IMG/VR virus record: IMGVR_UViG_3300022200_003225 | Span: 1 to 23,614 of that record | Strand: one strand, 5' to 3' | Length of the DNA: 23,614 nt | Source of the DNA: a virus | Translations under genes and position numbers: made by a program | Shown: one piece after another, positions 23,259 through 23,614 of the stretch | Numbering within the stretch: the stretch's first letter is position 1 | How the letters are laid out: each line of letters starts with the position of its first letter | Notes under the pieces: generated by a model | Told to the model about the DNA's origin: nothing | The model's database searches: none | What the model saw: only the letters and a program-made list of their open reading frames with translations

Positions 23259-23387
23259 ACAGTATAAAATCAAGCGGGGTTGCAGTGTCTTTTTGACCGC
23301 TTCGGCTGTTTAAGTTAGTTCGCTGCTGTTCGAGAAGTGTTTGCCGTTCATTCCCCGCCATCTTTTATACTCGGCACGTTAGGGTGC
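23249..23387 (-). repeat. attC-like element C
   Basis: This ~139-bp spacer has three pairs of arms: GCACC (23249-23253) with GGTGC (23383-23387); GTATAAAA (23262-23269) with TTTTATAC (23363-23370); and GCGGGG (23274-23279) with CCCCGC (23353-23358). All three are perfect, separated by short unpaired bases (TCAA against CATCT), and enclose a ~73-nt loop. On the minus strand it begins CACCCTAACG just after the stop of the next upstream gene and ends TGTTGTGG before the 74-aa gene. Confidence 0.75.
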
Positions 23388-23393
23388 ATAGCT

Positions 23394-23555
23394 TTATCTC
23401 GTCATTAAATACATCATCTTTATCTCATAATCTATAAACCCCATTTTTTTTGCGTGTTTATCGGCTAAATCAGGAGTTTTAAAATGTTTAAATGTTAAAT
23501 CTTCGTTTCCTTTACGAATGAAATAAACCTCAGGGTAATGTTTAATTTTTGTCAT
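23394..23555 (-). CDS. Cassette gene, 53-aa hypothetical protein
   Basis: The frame runs from ATG at 23555-23553 to TAA at 23394-23396, immediately before attC-like element C. The product begins MTKIKHYPEVYFIRKGNE and includes FKHFKTPDLADKHAKKMGF, ending IKMMYLMTR. It is basic with a beta-hairpin followed by a helix. It starts one base after the stop of another frame at the window edge, so this cassette may carry two co-translated genes. Family not recognised. Confidence 0.6.
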   Translation of the reverse strand: MTKIKHYPEVYFIRKGNEDLTFKHFKTPDLADKHAKKMGFIDYEIKMMYLMTR

Positions 23556-23556
23556 C

Positions 23557-23614
23557 TTAATTTTCGTTTATTAATTCATCAATTTGCTCTTTACAGTCGT
23601 CAACTGACATTCCG
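23557..23614 (-). CDS. C-terminal end of a further cassette gene (partial)
   Basis: An open frame enters from the right edge and ends at TAA 23557-23559; the visible part reads GMSVDDCKEQIDELINEN. It sits 1 nt upstream of the 53-aa gene, suggesting translational coupling. Too short to identify; an ATG for residue M2 exists, but a full-length gene most likely starts beyond the window. Confidence 0.4.
   Translation of the reverse strand, partial: GMSVDDCKEQIDELINEN

Noticed and set aside
22959-23313. Plus-strand frames of 71 and 65 aa across the 74-aa cassette gene
   Set aside because: They run through the inverted-repeat arms of the attC-like elements and lie antisense to the better-placed minus-strand gene.
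22416-23387. CRISPR array
   Set aside because: The spaced repeats are inverted, about 130 bp long, differ in sequence from one another and are separated by genes, not by short unique spacers.

Overview
The window looks like part of the genome of a tailed phage, probably short-tailed, infecting a Bacteroidetes host (most likely Flavobacteriia). Evidence: very AT-rich DNA; tightly packed genes with little sign of Shine-Dalgarno use; one sequence matching the Bacteroidetes -7 promoter element TAnnTTTG; a VirE/BT4734-type primase-helicase; a DUF3127-type single-strand-binding protein; and a run of small proteins of the kind seen in Bacteroidetes phages. Family assignments come from reading the translations and from memory, not from a database search.

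Layout. (1) Positions 1-11859, plus strand: virion module. Three beta-rich, Cys/Tyr/Thr-rich tail or receptor-binding-like proteins, then a GNAT-like protein behind its own possible promoter, then three proteins of 239, 496 and 2348 aa whose order and rising size recall the T7 gp14-gp15-gp16 ejection proteins. The 2348-aa protein is a multidomain, polyvalent-type virion protein with an ADP-ribosyltransferase-like segment. (2) Around 11849-11868 a GC-rich hairpin lies between the converging modules and could terminate transcription in both directions. (3) Positions 11867-22008, minus strand, transcribed right to left: replication and accessory operon. In transcription order it holds an SSB-like OB-fold protein, a UUCG-loop terminator, the primase-helicase, small unknown genes, an SF2 helicase, several small conserved phage genes, a VRR-NUC nuclease, an HTH protein, a Cys-rich protein, a calcineurin-like phosphoesterase, a GIY-YIG-like nuclease with a zinc finger, and two small terminal genes. 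Many neighbours overlap as ATGA, implying translational coupling. No DNA polymerase, terminase, portal, major capsid, integrase or lysis gene is visible, so this is only part of the genome.

(4) Positions about 22092-23614, minus strand: a different kind of DNA. Small unrelated genes (100, 91, 74 and 53 aa plus a partial one) are separated by three non-coding elements of about 133-139 bp. Each element has long imperfect inverted-repeat arms, with CTAAC/ACAACG-type and GTTAG/CGTTGT-type motifs at its outer ends. This is the layout of an integron-like gene-cassette array (attC-like sites) without a visible integrase. A truncated element lies where the array meets the phage SSB gene. Two of the cassettes also carry their own matching inverted termini. 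This array is the best candidate in the window for an undescribed system: either a phage carrying mobile cassettes, or a phage/host junction inside a chromosomal cassette array.
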